64,000 nucleotides of DNA from Bacteroidetes bacterium SB0662_bin_6 (GCA_009839485.1 VXPQ01000046.1:186001-250000), one strand, 5' to 3'; shown: positions 28,156 to 37,907, numbered from the stretch's first letter. The notes: generated from the sequence alone by a model not told the origin. Translations and numbers: made by a program.

Positions 28156-29328
28156 CTACCCCGGCGGCGCGTACGAAGCGTCCACCCAGGCCCGCTCCTT
28201 GCCGCTTTCTATCGCCGTATGAATGAAATGCACGCCTGCTGCGCCGTCCTGCACGGTAGGGAAGTCCATTGTGATGTCGTCCACCTCCGCTCCGGTGCGG
28301 TGCGCTTCGATGGCGTGCGTCGCATTCACGTAGATGTTCGCAAACGCCTCCAGAAACGCTTCGGGGTGTCCTGAGGGAATCCGGGTGTTGCGCCGGGCCG
28401 CTTCCGCGAGGTAAGGATTTCCTCGCTTGTACACGCGCTCGGGCCCGTCGTTGGACAGAAAGCGCAGGTAATTCGGATTCTGCTGGCCCCACGCGAGCGC
28501 GCCGGCCGCGCCGTAGACGCGGATGTTGAAGTCGTTCTCCTCGCCTACGGAAATCTGGGAGCAATGCAATACGCCGCGCGCGCCTCCCTGGTAGCGAATC
28601 AGCATGCTGGCGTCGTCCTCGAGCGTCCGTCCCGGCACGAACGTATGAATGTCGGCGCAGAGCGACTCCATTTCGAGGCCGGTGATATAGCGCGCAAGGT
28701 TTTCCGCGTGAGAACCGATGTCTCCCACCGACAAGGACACGCCGGCCCTCAAGGAATCCGTGCGCCACTCGGCCTGCTTGTTGCCGGCGTCTTCCAGCTT
28801 CGTGGCAAGCCAGCCTTGCGGATACTCGACCACCACCTTGTGGATTTCGCCAAGTTCGCCGTTCTGCACCATGGCGCGGGCCTGCTTGACCATCGGGTAG
28901 CCCGTGTAATTGTGCGTGAGGGCGAACACGACATCGTGGGCCGCCACGAGCCGGCATAGTTCCTCTGCATCTTCGAGCGTGGTCGTCATGGGTTTTTCGC
29001 ATACGACATGTACGCCGCGTTCGATGAACGCCTTCGCTATCGGAAAATGCAAAAAATTGGGCGTAACGATCGATACGAAGTCGATGCGCTCGTCTTCGGG
29101 AAGGGCCGCCTCCCGCTCGGCCATTTCCTCGAAGGAGTCGTAGAGGCGGGCCGGATCCAGATGCAGCGCCTCCCCATGCTGCCGCGATTTGGCGGGATCC
29201 GTCGAAAAAACTCCCGCTGCGAGCGTCGTAAATCCGTCGAGGGCAGCGGCCTTGCGGTGTATTTTTCCGACGAAGGCGCCGGGACCACCGCCTACCATTC
29301 CGTAACGGAGTTTTCTGCTCAAAGGCAT
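28156..29328 (-). CDS. Gfo/Idh/MocA family oxidoreductase, paralog 2
   Basis: A 390-aa tandem paralog of the gene at 26931, nearly identical over long stretches. It has the NAD-binding motif [18 protein letters not shown], the conserved [15 protein letters not shown], and [20 protein letters not shown]. Probably the ancestral copy since it keeps EKP. Likely co-transcribed with paralog 1, 55 nt downstream. Confidence 0.9.
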   Translation of the reverse strand: MPLSRKLRYGMVGGGPGAFVGKIHRKAAALDGFTTLAAGVFSTDPAKSRQHGEALHLDPARLYDSFEEMAEREAALPEDERIDFVSIVTPNFLHFPIAKAFIERGVHVVCEKPMTTTLEDAEELCRLVAAHDVVFALTHNYTGYPMVKQARAMVQNGELGEIHKVVVEYPQGWLATKLEDAGNKQAEWRTDSLRAGVSLSVGDIGSHAENLARYITGLEMESLCADIHTFVPGRTLEDDASMLIRYQGGARGVLHCSQISVGEENDFNIRVYGAAGALAWGQQNPNYLRFLSNDGPERVYKRGNPYLAEAARRNTRIPSGHPEAFLEAFANIYVNATHAIEAHRTGAEVDDITMDFPTVQDGAAGVHFIHTAIESGKERAWVDASYAPPG

Positions 29329-29424
29329 GATCCTGTCGCCTTTCGATCGACGATTTCCGACGAAAACGGGTGAGAAATCACCCGGAAGGACGGTCTATGC
29401 CGCCAGAAACAACAGTGTATTATG

Positions 29425-29498
29425 TCGGGACGGCGGGATTTGAACCCACGACCCCTTGCACCCCATGCAAGTGCGCTACCGGACTGCGCCACGTCCCG
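29425..29498 (-). tRNA. tRNA-Pro (anticodon GGG)
   Basis: The minus strand folds as a tRNA: 7-bp acceptor stem CGGGACG/CGTCCCG, anticodon stem CTTGC/GCAAG with loop ATGGGGT and anticodon GGG, and a T-arm containing GGGTTCAAATCCC. The discriminator is A, and no CCA is encoded. It reads CCC/CCU proline codons. Confidence 0.95.
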
Positions 29499-29574
29499 AA
29501 AACAGACCCGAAGATAGGATTTTTTTCGATGGCATGATACGCGCGAGTTCAAAATGTTTTCCCGCCCGCCCGAG

Positions 29575-30954
29575 CTACGACAGGACAAAACCCAGCAGCA
29601 GCACAGCCACGATGCCCGTCACGCCCGCCACGGCGGAACCGACCGTATGCAGCTTGTAGGCCTGCGAGACCGTCATCCCGGAAAACTGGCTCACCACCCA
29701 GAAGTAGCTGTCGTTCGCGTGCGAGACTGTCATGGAGCCGGCCCCGATGGCGAGCGTGGTCAGCACCGGCCCGAACGACGACGCCAGCCCCAATGCCGGC
29801 AGCAGCGGAAACATGATGGACGCGGAGGTGATGATGGCCACGGTCGAGGAGCCGAGCGCCGTCTTGAGCGAGGCGGCCAAGAGAAACGGAACGAGCATGC
29901 TGAAAGCCCCCAGCCCTATCGAACCGAGAAGACCTCCGAGGTATTCCCCTATGGGCGTCGCCTGAAGCACCTTGCCGAAAGCGCCCCCTGCCCCGGTGAT
30001 GAGAATAATCAGGCCGCCCGTTCGGAGCGATTCCGATATCCATTCCATGCGTACGCGTCCGCCCGAGCGCCATACCGCCGCACAGGCCGCAGCTACCCCG
30101 AGAAGCAGCGCCGAATTGGGATTCCCGATGAACCGGAGCAGGACAAAGAGATTCCCTTCCCCGAACGGACGCCCGGGCAACGACGCGATGGACTGCGCCG
30201 CAATGAGCGCCACGGGCAGCAGAATGGGCAGAAAGGCCAGCCATGCGGAACGGAGCTGGATATCCCCGGCGGCAGTGTCGACGGGAGAGACGTTTCCAGG
30301 CGCTTCGCCTGCCTGTTCCGCATCATGCTCCCCTTCTATGACGATGCGGCGCCCGGCAACCTGCGCGAAAAACCATGTCGCGGCAATGACAGGTACGCAA
30401 ACAGCGAAGCCGAGCAGCATCACCAGGCCTATGTCCGCTCCCAGCTCTCCTGCGGCGGCAAGGGGGCCCGGCGTGGGGGGGATGAACACATGGCCGGCGT
30501 ACAGCCCCATGCTCAGCGCCACCGTAAAGGAGGCGAGCGATGTGCCGGATTGTCTGGCCAGCGAACGGTTCAGCGGCGACAGCACGACAAACCCGGAATC
30601 GCAGAAAACGGGGATCGACACGAACAGGCCGGTGATGCCCATGGCGAGCAGCGAACGCGCCTTGCCGATCCAGCGCAACACGGAGCGGGCCATGAGCGCC
30701 GCCCCGCCGGTCTTTTCAAGCAGGGCGCCAATGATCGTACCCGCGGCGATGACGATCCCTATGTAGCCGATCGTGCCGCCGAACCCCTCCGTGATAGCTG
30801 TAATGACCTCATTTCCCGGCAATCCCGCTGCAAGCCCGACCAGATAGGCCGCGATCAACAGCACAAGAAACGGATGCGCACGAAAACGGGCCGTCGCCAC
30901 AATGACGAAAACGACGGCCCCGACAAGAATTGCTATGAGGATCGGTCCGGTCAG
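29575..30954 (-). CDS. GntP family permease (gluconate/H+ symporter-like)
   Basis: A polytopic transporter of the GntP family. KTGGAALMARSVLRWIGKAR, SIPVFCDSGFVVLSPL and AGHVFIPPTPGPLAAAGELG are characteristic. A GTG start at 30900 gives 441 aa but lacks the first family membrane helix. In-frame codons upstream (GPILIAILVGAVVFVI) supply that helix, and a CTG at 30954 overlaps the merR stop as CTGA. I therefore give the longer form with a non-standard start. Substrates in the family are gluconate and related sugar acids. Confidence 0.8.
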   Translation of the reverse strand: MTGPILIAILVGAVVFVIVATARFRAHPFLVLLIAAYLVGLAAGLPGNEVITAITEGFGGTIGYIGIVIAAGTIIGALLEKTGGAALMARSVLRWIGKARSLLAMGITGLFVSIPVFCDSGFVVLSPLNRSLARQSGTSLASFTVALSMGLYAGHVFIPPTPGPLAAAGELGADIGLVMLLGFAVCVPVIAATWFFAQVAGRRIVIEGEHDAEQAGEAPGNVSPVDTAAGDIQLRSAWLAFLPILLPVALIAAQSIASLPGRPFGEGNLFVLLRFIGNPNSALLLGVAAACAAVWRSGGRVRMEWISESLRTGGLIILITGAGGAFGKVLQATPIGEYLGGLLGSIGLGAFSMLVPFLLAASLKTALGSSTVAIITSASIMFPLLPALGLASSFGPVLTTLAIGAGSMTVSHANDSYFWVVSQFSGMTVSQAYKLHTVGSAVAGVTGIVAVLLLGFVLS

Positions 30955-31283
30955 TTCGCTTCAAGCTGGTCGAGCGCCTCTTTGAGAAAGCGCCGCAATT
31001 CGGCGAGATTGCGCATGTGCTCGCCCCCCGCCCCGGATTCCTCCGCAGAAAGTACCTTCTTTGCTGCCTTTATCTTTAACCCCCTGTCTTTCAGCAGGTA
31101 CCGGATGCGCTCCACAATGCGGATGTCCTCGCTCGTGTAGGTGCGGCGCCCGGCGCGGTTCTTTCGGGGTTTCAGCTCCCTGAACTCGGTTTCCCAGTAA
31201 CGCAGGACGTGCGTTTCGAGGCCCGTCATCTCACTGACTTCGCCGATCGAATAGTAGAGCTTCTGAATACTCTTTTCCTGCAT
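30951..31283 (-). CDS. MerR family transcriptional regulator
   Basis: A 110-aa regulator with an N-terminal winged helix-turn-helix: YYSIGEVSEMTGLETHVLRY followed by the typical WETEFRELKPRKNRAGRR. The C-terminal part is a short coiled coil (NLAELRRFLKEALDQL) for dimerisation, with no effector-binding domain. This short MerR form is common in Bacteroidota. It is upstream of the GntP permease with overlapping stop and start. Confidence 0.9.
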   Translation of the reverse strand: MQEKSIQKLYYSIGEVSEMTGLETHVLRYWETEFRELKPRKNRAGRRTYTSEDIRIVERIRYLLKDRGLKIKAAKKVLSAEESGAGGEHMRNLAELRRFLKEALDQLEAN

Positions 31284-31341
31284 GAAGCTTCTGCGAACAA
31301 GAACACAACATCGCGGATAAGGTACGAAAACCCGGCAGCGA

Positions 31342-32352
31342 ATGCGAAGGCAAATGTCGCAGGCGAGCCAGAGTATCCTGAAAAATATCAGACTCCATCT
31401 TGCGGCAACGTATTCCGTCTTGCGGGTAAGTGAATCCTCCGGAAAAAAATGGCACGCGGAAGCGGCTCTTCTCTTTGTCGTGACCGTCTGGGGAGTGAAT
31501 TATCCGCTGCTGAAATCGGTCATGGAGGTCATGCATCCGCACATGATCAACAGCTTCCGGTTTTCGATCTCGATTCTCGTGCTCGGCGGGATTTACCTGT
31601 ACCGGCGCCGGCAAACAGGTTTACCCGTCTGGGAGCCCCTCCGAAAATACCCTCTTCGGATCGCCGGACTGGGCGCGCTGGGTTTTATCGTCTACCAGCA
31701 CCTGTTCGTTCACGGCATATATCATACCACGGCGGGCAACGCGGCCCTGATCATGACCAGCGTGCCCCTGTGGACGGTGTTACTGAGCGCTACGCTGGGT
31801 ACAGAGCGAATCCGGGGAAGAACGTGGTTTGCCCTTCCCTTCGTACTGGTCGGCGCCATGGTGATCGTGGTGGGCGGCGCCGGAACGATTTCGTTCGACA
31901 GCGGGATATTCCTCGGGAATGTGCTGATGCTGGGCGCTGCCTGTTCCTGGGGCTGCTATACGGCACTCAATAAACCCATGCTGCGTCATGTCTCCGCAAC
32001 CGGACTGACGTTCCTTGCACTGATGTTCGCCCTTCCCGTACTGATCGGAATGGGCCTGCCGGAGATTGCCCACACGGACTGGAGCGCTGTGACCCCGAGG
32101 CACTGGGCAATCATCGTGTATTCGGGGGGGCTTTCCACGGGCCTGGTCCTGGCGCTGTGGAACAACGCAGTGAACCATGTAGGCGCCTCGCACACGGCTG
32201 CATACGGCAATCTGGTTCCGCTTACGGCACTGACCGCGAGTTACCTTCTGCTGGGCGAAACGGTGAGCCTCATCCAGATTATCGGCGGCGCCACCGTGAT
32301 CGGGGGGCTCCTGATCCTGCGCGGCATGCGCCGGAAAGCGGCCCCGGTGTGA
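31342..32352 (+). CDS. EamA/DMT superfamily transporter
   Basis: A 336-aa membrane protein with ten predicted helices in two EamA repeats. The first begins AALLFVVTVWGVNYPLLKSV and contains HGIYHTTAGNAALIMTSVPL; the second includes GAACSWGCYTALNKPML and AAYGNLVPLTALTASYLLLG. It probably exports metabolites or drugs. The N-terminal about 35 residues are not hydrophobic, so the true start may be downstream of 31342. Confidence 0.87.
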   Translation: MRRQMSQASQSILKNIRLHLAATYSVLRVSESSGKKWHAEAALLFVVTVWGVNYPLLKSVMEVMHPHMINSFRFSISILVLGGIYLYRRRQTGLPVWEPLRKYPLRIAGLGALGFIVYQHLFVHGIYHTTAGNAALIMTSVPLWTVLLSATLGTERIRGRTWFALPFVLVGAMVIVVGGAGTISFDSGIFLGNVLMLGAACSWGCYTALNKPMLRHVSATGLTFLALMFALPVLIGMGLPEIAHTDWSAVTPRHWAIIVYSGGLSTGLVLALWNNAVNHVGASHTAAYGNLVPLTALTASYLLLGETVSLIQIIGGATVIGGLLILRGMRRKAAPV

Positions 32353-32439
32353 CGGAGACGATCAGCGGAACCGCAGACGTACCCCGGCTTTGCCCGATCT
32401 GCAAGACCCGGTCCAAACAGGGGCCGGCGCCATCACCAT

Positions 32440-33861
32440 TCAGGAGAAGACCACCTGGATATCCGTGTATTCCAGCAGGCCTTCTTCGCCGAACTCAACC
32501 CCGAACCCGGAGCTCTTCACCCCGCCGAACGGGGCATTGGGCTGGATCATGCCGTGCTTGTTGATCCAGACCGAACCGCACTCCATGCGATTCGCGATTT
32601 CCCTGGCCTGTGTAATGTCCCGGCTCCAGACGGACCCCCCAAGGCCGCTCGGATTGTCGTTCGCCTTCTCGATGGCCTCCTCGACCTGGCTGTACCGGAT
32701 GACGGGCAGGACAGGACCGAACTGCTCCTCGTCCACCAGCCGGTCGCCGTTGTCGAGATCCGTAATGATCGTCAGCGGATAGAAATATCCCTTGCCGCCC
32801 ATCTTGTCCCGGTATTTCTCCGGATCGTCCCCGAGGAGCACCCGGCCGCCCGCCTTGCCGCTGGCAGCCAGATCCGCCACGATGTCATATTGTTTGGCAT
32901 TCTGAACCGGACCCAGAATCACATCCTCGCCCGTGCCCTCGCCCATTTTCATGTTTTCGGCAACGGCGACGAGTTCGCTGCACACCTCGTCATGCACATC
33001 CTCATGAACGTAGAGCCGCTTCAGCGCAGCGCAGGTCTGGCCGCTATTGATGAAGGCGCCCCAGAACAGCCCTTCGGCGATCTCCTTCGGATCGACATCG
33101 GGCAGCACGATGCCAGCATCGTTTCCCCCGAGTTCAAGCGTAAGCCGCTTCATGGTTTCCGCCGCATTCACCATGACTTTCTTGCCGGTGGCGCAGGAAC
33201 CGGTGAAAATAATCTTGCTGATCCCCTCATGGGCCGTGATTGCCGGTCCGAGCGTGTCCTTTCCGGTAATGCAATTGACCACGCCTTGCGGCAATACCTC
33301 GTTCATGATTTCCACGAGCCGCAGCGTGGACAGGGGCGTGAAAGGCGAAGGCTTGCACACCACAGTATTGCCCGAAAGGATCGCGGGAATGCTGTGCCAG
33401 ACCGCGATCATAACCGGAAAATTCCAGGGGGTGATGGACCCCACGACACCGAGCGGCTTGCGGTGCAGTTCGACCTTGCCCTGTTCGTTGTCCTGAAGGA
33501 CCTTCACCGGCAGGGAAAGGCTCGCCGTATACTGGGCCCAGGCCACAGCTCCGCCGATCTCCCAGCGGGAGCCAAGACCGTTAAGGGGTTTGCCCTGCTC
33601 GGCAGTCAGGAGCTGAGCCAGTTCTTCCGCATTTTCCTCGATTTTTGAGGCGACCTCCATGCAGGCCGCCTGCCGATCGGCTTCGGGCACTTCACGCCAT
33701 TTTCCGAACGCTCTTTTTGCGGCTGCTACGGCATCGTCAAGGTGTTTTTTCTGCCCGAGCGGCGCCAGGCCGGCCGGTTCCTCTTTGGCAGGATTAAGTA
33801 CCTCAAAATGTTCTTCGGTGGACACCCTGCCGCCGTCGATGATCAGACAAAACGGTTCCAT
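32440..33861 (-). CDS. NAD(P)-dependent aldehyde dehydrogenase
   Basis: A 473-aa complete aldehyde dehydrogenase. ITPWNFPVMIAVWHSIPAIL and FTGSCATGKKVM form the cofactor site, ELGGNDAGIVL carries the general-base Glu, and SGQTCAALKRLYV carries the catalytic Cys. The C-terminal MIQPNAPFGGVKSSGFGVEF is typical of the succinate-semialdehyde/aldehyde branch. The substrate is unknown. It could oxidise lactaldehyde from fucose breakdown nearby, but this is inference. Confidence 0.92.
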   Translation of the reverse strand: MEPFCLIIDGGRVSTEEHFEVLNPAKEEPAGLAPLGQKKHLDDAVAAAKRAFGKWREVPEADRQAACMEVASKIEENAEELAQLLTAEQGKPLNGLGSRWEIGGAVAWAQYTASLSLPVKVLQDNEQGKVELHRKPLGVVGSITPWNFPVMIAVWHSIPAILSGNTVVCKPSPFTPLSTLRLVEIMNEVLPQGVVNCITGKDTLGPAITAHEGISKIIFTGSCATGKKVMVNAAETMKRLTLELGGNDAGIVLPDVDPKEIAEGLFWGAFINSGQTCAALKRLYVHEDVHDEVCSELVAVAENMKMGEGTGEDVILGPVQNAKQYDIVADLAASGKAGGRVLLGDDPEKYRDKMGGKGYFYPLTIITDLDNGDRLVDEEQFGPVLPVIRYSQVEEAIEKANDNPSGLGGSVWSRDITQAREIANRMECGSVWINKHGMIQPNAPFGGVKSSGFGVEFGEEGLLEYTDIQVVFS

Positions 33862-33992
33862 GGTTGACCTCTTAACGTTCTTTCGGTTTTCGCGGGGTTA
33901 CGTACCAGACGTGTACAGGCAACAGCAATGTAAAAATTTCTTGCCTTATACGCCTGTTTTCACGTATCGAAAACAACAGGCCCTGGGCGTCA

Positions 33993-34673
33993 CTATTCCC
34001 CCGCCGCTTCGTCTTCGAATCCGGGCAGTGCATCTTCGGATCCGGGCAGTGTGTCGTCGGGTTCGGATAACGCCTCGTCAGGCCCAGGCGTCACACCGTC
34101 GGGTTCAGGCATCATATCCTCGGGTCCGGGTAGCACATCGTCGAACCGCTCCCGGACCTCCTCCCCGAACCGGTCCGACAGATTACGGACGGCAGGAAAT
34201 CTTTCGGCGACAAAGTCCCATGTTGCGGGGAAAACCGCGGCTACCGGCCTGTACAATGCCGAGGCCTCGCGGTTTTCGGGATTCGGGATGTTGAAGAAAT
34301 TCAGCACCAGAAACAGCACACTCAGCAGAAGCGCCGCCTTGCACAGGCCGACTATTGCCCCAGCCGCCCGATTCGCCATGCTCAACCTGAGCATCTTGAG
34401 ACTGGTTTCGATGACCTTCGCAAGCACGTAAAGCGCCAGTTGGACTGCCGCAAACACGACAATGAAGCCCAGAATCGGAACGATGCCTGCCCCGGCGCCC
34501 AAAATCCCGCCGATGGCGTTCCCTACGGGGTGCATCAGTTCAAGAGCAAGTACGATAGCCAGCGCCGTACCCGCAAGCCCCACGATCTGGCGTACCGCCC
34601 CGGTCGACAAGCCGCGCGCCAACCCTATCAGCAAACCGGCGGCGATCAGTATGTCCAGTATGGAGGAAGACAT
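33993..34673 (-). CDS. CvpA family protein with acidic repetitive tail
   Basis: A 226-aa protein. Residues 1-150 contain four membrane helices with the CvpA pattern (ILDILIAAGLLIGLARGLST, SMANRAAGAIVGLCKAALLL). CvpA proteins are linked to colicin V export and envelope maintenance. The last about 45 residues are a low-complexity Pro/Glu/Asp repeat built on a unit like PGPEDxMPEPD, encoded by repeated 9-15-nt blocks and likely disordered. Confidence 0.8.
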   Translation of the reverse strand: MSSSILDILIAAGLLIGLARGLSTGAVRQIVGLAGTALAIVLALELMHPVGNAIGGILGAGAGIVPILGFIVVFAAVQLALYVLAKVIETSLKMLRLSMANRAAGAIVGLCKAALLLSVLFLVLNFFNIPNPENREASALYRPVAAVFPATWDFVAERFPAVRNLSDRFGEEVRERFDDVLPGPEDMMPEPDGVTPGPDEALSEPDDTLPGSEDALPGFEDEAAGE

Positions 34674-34823
34674 GTGGAGCTAAGCGGGAAACGCCCGAAG
34701 AAGCCGGGAAGGAACCAAACAAAGTACGGGCATACCGAAGGGTGCGGCAAAAGGAATACGGATGCTGTGCATTTGAGAATCAGGTCCTTGATTCATGGCA
34801 CGGTCAGGCGCGAAGCGCTCCCG

Positions 34824-36062
34824 TCACTGCGCCGGGCTTTCGCGCAAACGCATCTTCGGAATATACCAGTACGTCAGGGCGCGCCAAGCCCATTCCAGCG
34901 GGCCGTACGCGTAGCGCCGCAACCAGACGGGCGACAGCCACAACTGAATAAGCCATACGGCAAGTACGACAAAGAGTTGCTGATAGCGCTCGACACTCCC
35001 GAAGAGCCCGAACCCGTGCCCATAGAAAAGTAGCGTGCACAAAACGGTTTGCAGGATGTAGTTCGTGAACGCCAGCCGGCCCACAGCGGCAAGACGGCGT
35101 TGCAGGTTCGAAAAGACGCCCTTCTGCACCGCCAGCATGATCAGGCCCAGATAACCGAGCGCCACGCCCGTGCTGCCCCAGTAGTTGAACTGCACCCCTG
35201 TGAAGAAAGAACTCTGCCAGGTCCAACCGCCGGAGAAATTCCACCACACGCCTGCGCCAATCGCCGTCAGGCCCGCCGCCACGCCGATAACGATCATACG
35301 CCGGTAGAACCGGCTGCTCCGCGCTGCGCTCAGCACGCCCCATTTGTAGAGCGCCATGCCCACCAGCATGGCCCCGCCGCACGGCCATAGCATGAACACC
35401 GGCATAACGAAGGTGTGCATTTCAAAGGCTGCACGCACACGGTAGGCCTGCTGGGCCATCCATCCTCCCTGGTACGCAGCCAGTTCCGCCTCAAGCGCGG
35501 CAGCGTCCGGCGTCCAGAAAGACGCCACGCCGGCGACAGCTTCCGGAGACGCATAATTCATCAGTCCCCAGGCAAAAAAGAGATTCAGAAATGTGGCCAC
35601 CGAGAAAACACAAATTCCCAGCACAAGGAGTCTCCGGGGAGAGCGGTTGCGGAACAGGTATATCCCGCAGCCGCATATGGCGTACGGCACCAGAATGTCC
35701 CCCGTCCAAAGGAAATAGACATGGAGCAGGCCGAAAACCAGCAGCCAGAACATCCTCCGGTAGTGTACGGAAGCGGATCGTCCACTGCGGGCCTCAGCCC
35801 GGTCCGCGAACAGGCAGACGCCCGCTCCGAACAGGATCGAAAACAGCGTCATGAATTTCTGATCGGCCAGGACATGGCTGGCCAGCCAAACCATCAGGTT
35901 GATGCCGGTCAGATCACCCCACGCCGTCGGATTCACGTAGGCGGCGGTCGGCATGGAGAACGACTGTACGTTCATGATGAGAATGCCGAGCAAAGCAAAG
36001 CCCCGGAGCACATCGAGACTTTGGATCCGCTCGCCGGGAGCGACCGGCGTATAGGTGGACAT
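34824..36062 (-). CDS. DUF418 family membrane protein
   Basis: A protein of about 412 aa with around ten helices. RIQSLDVLRGFALLGILIMN near the start and KFMTLFSILFGAGVCLFADR are the DUF418/YeiB hallmarks, and PLEWAWRALTYWYIPKMR closes it. I chose ATG 36062 (MSTYTPVAPGER) because the upstream in-frame residues are not part of the family. Function unknown. The 245 bases between this start and the next gene hold nothing recognisable. Confidence 0.87.
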   Translation of the reverse strand: MSTYTPVAPGERIQSLDVLRGFALLGILIMNVQSFSMPTAAYVNPTAWGDLTGINLMVWLASHVLADQKFMTLFSILFGAGVCLFADRAEARSGRSASVHYRRMFWLLVFGLLHVYFLWTGDILVPYAICGCGIYLFRNRSPRRLLVLGICVFSVATFLNLFFAWGLMNYASPEAVAGVASFWTPDAAALEAELAAYQGGWMAQQAYRVRAAFEMHTFVMPVFMLWPCGGAMLVGMALYKWGVLSAARSSRFYRRMIVIGVAAGLTAIGAGVWWNFSGGWTWQSSFFTGVQFNYWGSTGVALGYLGLIMLAVQKGVFSNLQRRLAAVGRLAFTNYILQTVLCTLLFYGHGFGLFGSVERYQQLFVVLAVWLIQLWLSPVWLRRYAYGPLEWAWRALTYWYIPKMRLRESPAQ

Positions 36063-36307
36063 AGCGGAGTGGAAAACAGCGGGAAATGACCGAAAATACA
36101 GGTCCTGTCGCCCCATTGCGACCACCGTGAAACTACCTCTCGCGACGAAACGGCGCAATACGGGCCCTTACGTTCCTGTACGGGATAAAGATACGCGTGT
36201 TGCAGGGTTTGCCGGATGCGCCTTCCACATTCCGGATTTTTCCCGCAGGCGAGTGCAAATCCGTCGAGGCTATGCAAAGACCGAAGCTACAAATCCCTGC
36301 GAGGCGC

Positions 36308-36739
36308 CTATGCATCGTTGCGCTCATGGTGAGGCACAACTTCCCCCCGCTCTATGTACCGGCGCAGCAACCGGAGATACATGCACCACCAGAATGAGCA
36401 CACCCGATAATGGTTAGTTATTTCGGCCCATCCCGTATGATAAAAATCGATCTGCGTGGCATCGCCGACGGTCTTGAGTCGAAAACCGACATGCGTTCCC
36501 ATCCAGTCGTCGGCGGCTTTGATCATTTTCCATTCCAGCACGGCCCCGGGCTCGCACCGGACGACTTCGGCCTGCCACTGATAATCCGGACCGAACCCGA
36601 AATCGTAGATTGCGCCGAATTCGGGAATCCCGCCGGCGGTCAGGGTCCACCAGGAATTAAGGCCTTCGGCGGTGCTGATGGCTTCAAAGATGCGTTCTTT
36701 CGAACCAGCGATCGACAGGGTGTGGTAGATATCCGGCAT
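36308..36739 (-). CDS. SRPBCC domain protein (AHSA1-like)
   Basis: A 143-aa single-domain START/Bet v 1-like protein. It begins DIYHTLSIAGSKERIFEAIS, has GLNSWWTLTAGG and LEWKMIKAADDWMGTHVGF, and ends in the long C-terminal helix (YLRLLRRYIERGEVV). Such domains bind hydrophobic ligands. The start lies 4 nt after the upstream DUF2569 gene, so the two form an operon. Confidence 0.85.
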   Translation of the reverse strand: MPDIYHTLSIAGSKERIFEAISTAEGLNSWWTLTAGGIPEFGAIYDFGFGPDYQWQAEVVRCEPGAVLEWKMIKAADDWMGTHVGFRLKTVGDATQIDFYHTGWAEITNHYRVCSFWWCMYLRLLRRYIERGEVVPHHERNDA

Positions 36740-36743
36740 TCTT

Positions 36744-37166
36744 TTACGAGAAAGTGTTTCTGACGCGCACCGAGTTCCTGAAGTATTTCGTCCAAATGAT
36801 CGCCCATCCCAGCGAGAAAATCACTATTCCCAGAAGAATAGGCAATGCGGCGAGCAATTCCTCACTGTTCAATCGCGGCTGACCCTCTATAATCCGCTGA
36901 AACAACACGCCATATATTATCCGCAGGGTAATCAGGATGGATGCAGCCCACAACGCAGCGATATTCCACTTCGGCGCCCTGGGAGACCCCCTTATAATGA
37001 GCAATAGCGGACTTGCAAGCGCCAGGAAGATCACGGCCATAAGCAACACGGGATAGTCGAAAAACCACCCTGACAAGCCCGCCGAATAGAACAATATGAC
37101 CGGGATCGAGCCAACAACGTAGACCAGTAGCCAACCCCCTATGCCTTTCATACTGTCTCTTTCCAT
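36744..37166 (-). CDS. DUF2569-like membrane protein
   Basis: A 140-aa protein with four hydrophobic helices. KGIGGWLLVYVVGSIPV at the start and WTKYFRNSVRVRNTFS at the end match the DUF2569 pattern. ATG 37166 is preceded by AAAAGGG and fits better than the in-frame start at 37244. It sits between the methyltransferase and the SRPBCC protein on the same strand. Function unknown. Confidence 0.75.
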   Translation of the reverse strand: MERDSMKGIGGWLLVYVVGSIPVILFYSAGLSGWFFDYPVLLMAVIFLALASPLLLIIRGSPRAPKWNIAALWAASILITLRIIYGVLFQRIIEGQPRLNSEELLAALPILLGIVIFSLGWAIIWTKYFRNSVRVRNTFS

Positions 37167-37270
37167 CAGACCCTTTTCTTCCTCGCTGTAAACTCGCCCC
37201 GTCCCGAAATGCAGGCGCGGTGAGCGCGTCACGCCGCCTGGCATCGCTTTCGGTTAGCCCGATACTCCCA

Positions 37271-37774
37271 TCACGACCCGTCCCAAGGCCGGCGGCGGGG
37301 TATCCAGCGCGGCACATTGGCCTTGTAGCGCCGATAGTCTTCGCCGAAGCGCCGTTCGAGGCCCGGCTCTTCAAAAAATACGAAAAAGACCGTGTTGAGC
37401 AGGAAGAAGACGAGCATCCAGCCGACCAGATACCACGAACCGAATAGCAACGACTCGGCGACGAGCATGACATTTACGCTCGTGAGCATGGGGTTCCGGA
37501 CATGGCTGTAGGGACCGCGAACCACCAGCTTCTTCGGCGGCGCCCACGGCGCAGGCGTGCCCTTGCCAACCTTCACAAACAACCTGACCGTCCAGGCGGC
37601 AAAGAAGAGGCCGGTGACTCCCAGTAAAGCACCTATCCAGAACCTGGGATCTTCAGGCCCTGCCAGCGCCATAGCCCCTGGCGAGCCCGCCGAAAGCCAT
37701 AGTATTGCCCCCGGAATAAAAACAAGGGCCGTCCCGGGCAGGATGACAATAGCCTTGATGAGTTGCAGATTCAT
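37271..37774 (-). CDS. Isoprenylcysteine carboxyl methyltransferase-like membrane protein
   Basis: A 167-aa integral membrane protein with four helices. VVRGPYSHVRNPMLTSV and EEPGLERRFGEDYRRYKANV are the SAM-binding signature of the ICMT/phospholipid methyltransferase (PEMT-like) family. Bacterial members methylate lipids or small molecules; the substrate here is unknown. Confidence 0.85.
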   Translation of the reverse strand: MNLQLIKAIVILPGTALVFIPGAILWLSAGSPGAMALAGPEDPRFWIGALLGVTGLFFAAWTVRLFVKVGKGTPAPWAPPKKLVVRGPYSHVRNPMLTSVNVMLVAESLLFGSWYLVGWMLVFFLLNTVFFVFFEEPGLERRFGEDYRRYKANVPRWIPRRRPWDGS

Positions 37775-37829
37775 GCAGGTTCCTTACTCCACATGCGTTC
37801 GGAGAACAGGACCTGATAGAAGCAAGGCG

Positions 37830-37907
37830 TTACGCTTTACGGCAGCAGCAGCAACAAGAGCAGCACTTCTCACAAGAGCAGCACTTGCAGCTTTGGGGAG
37901 TATTCAT
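37830..37907 (-). CDS. Very small Cys-rich (metallothionein-like) peptide
   Basis: A 25-codon frame with 11 cysteines: MNTPQSCKCCSCEKCC followed by Ser, five Cys and RKA. A strong Shine-Dalgarno sequence (GGAGG) sits 6 nt before the ATG, which supports real translation. The coding DNA contains a 15-nt direct repeat (ACAAGAGCAGCACTT twice), so the Cys clusters arose by short duplication. It may bind metal; arsM lies 1.3 kb away. Too short for any family search by eye. Confidence 0.45.
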   Translation of the reverse strand: MNTPQSCKCCSCEKCCSCCCCCRKA

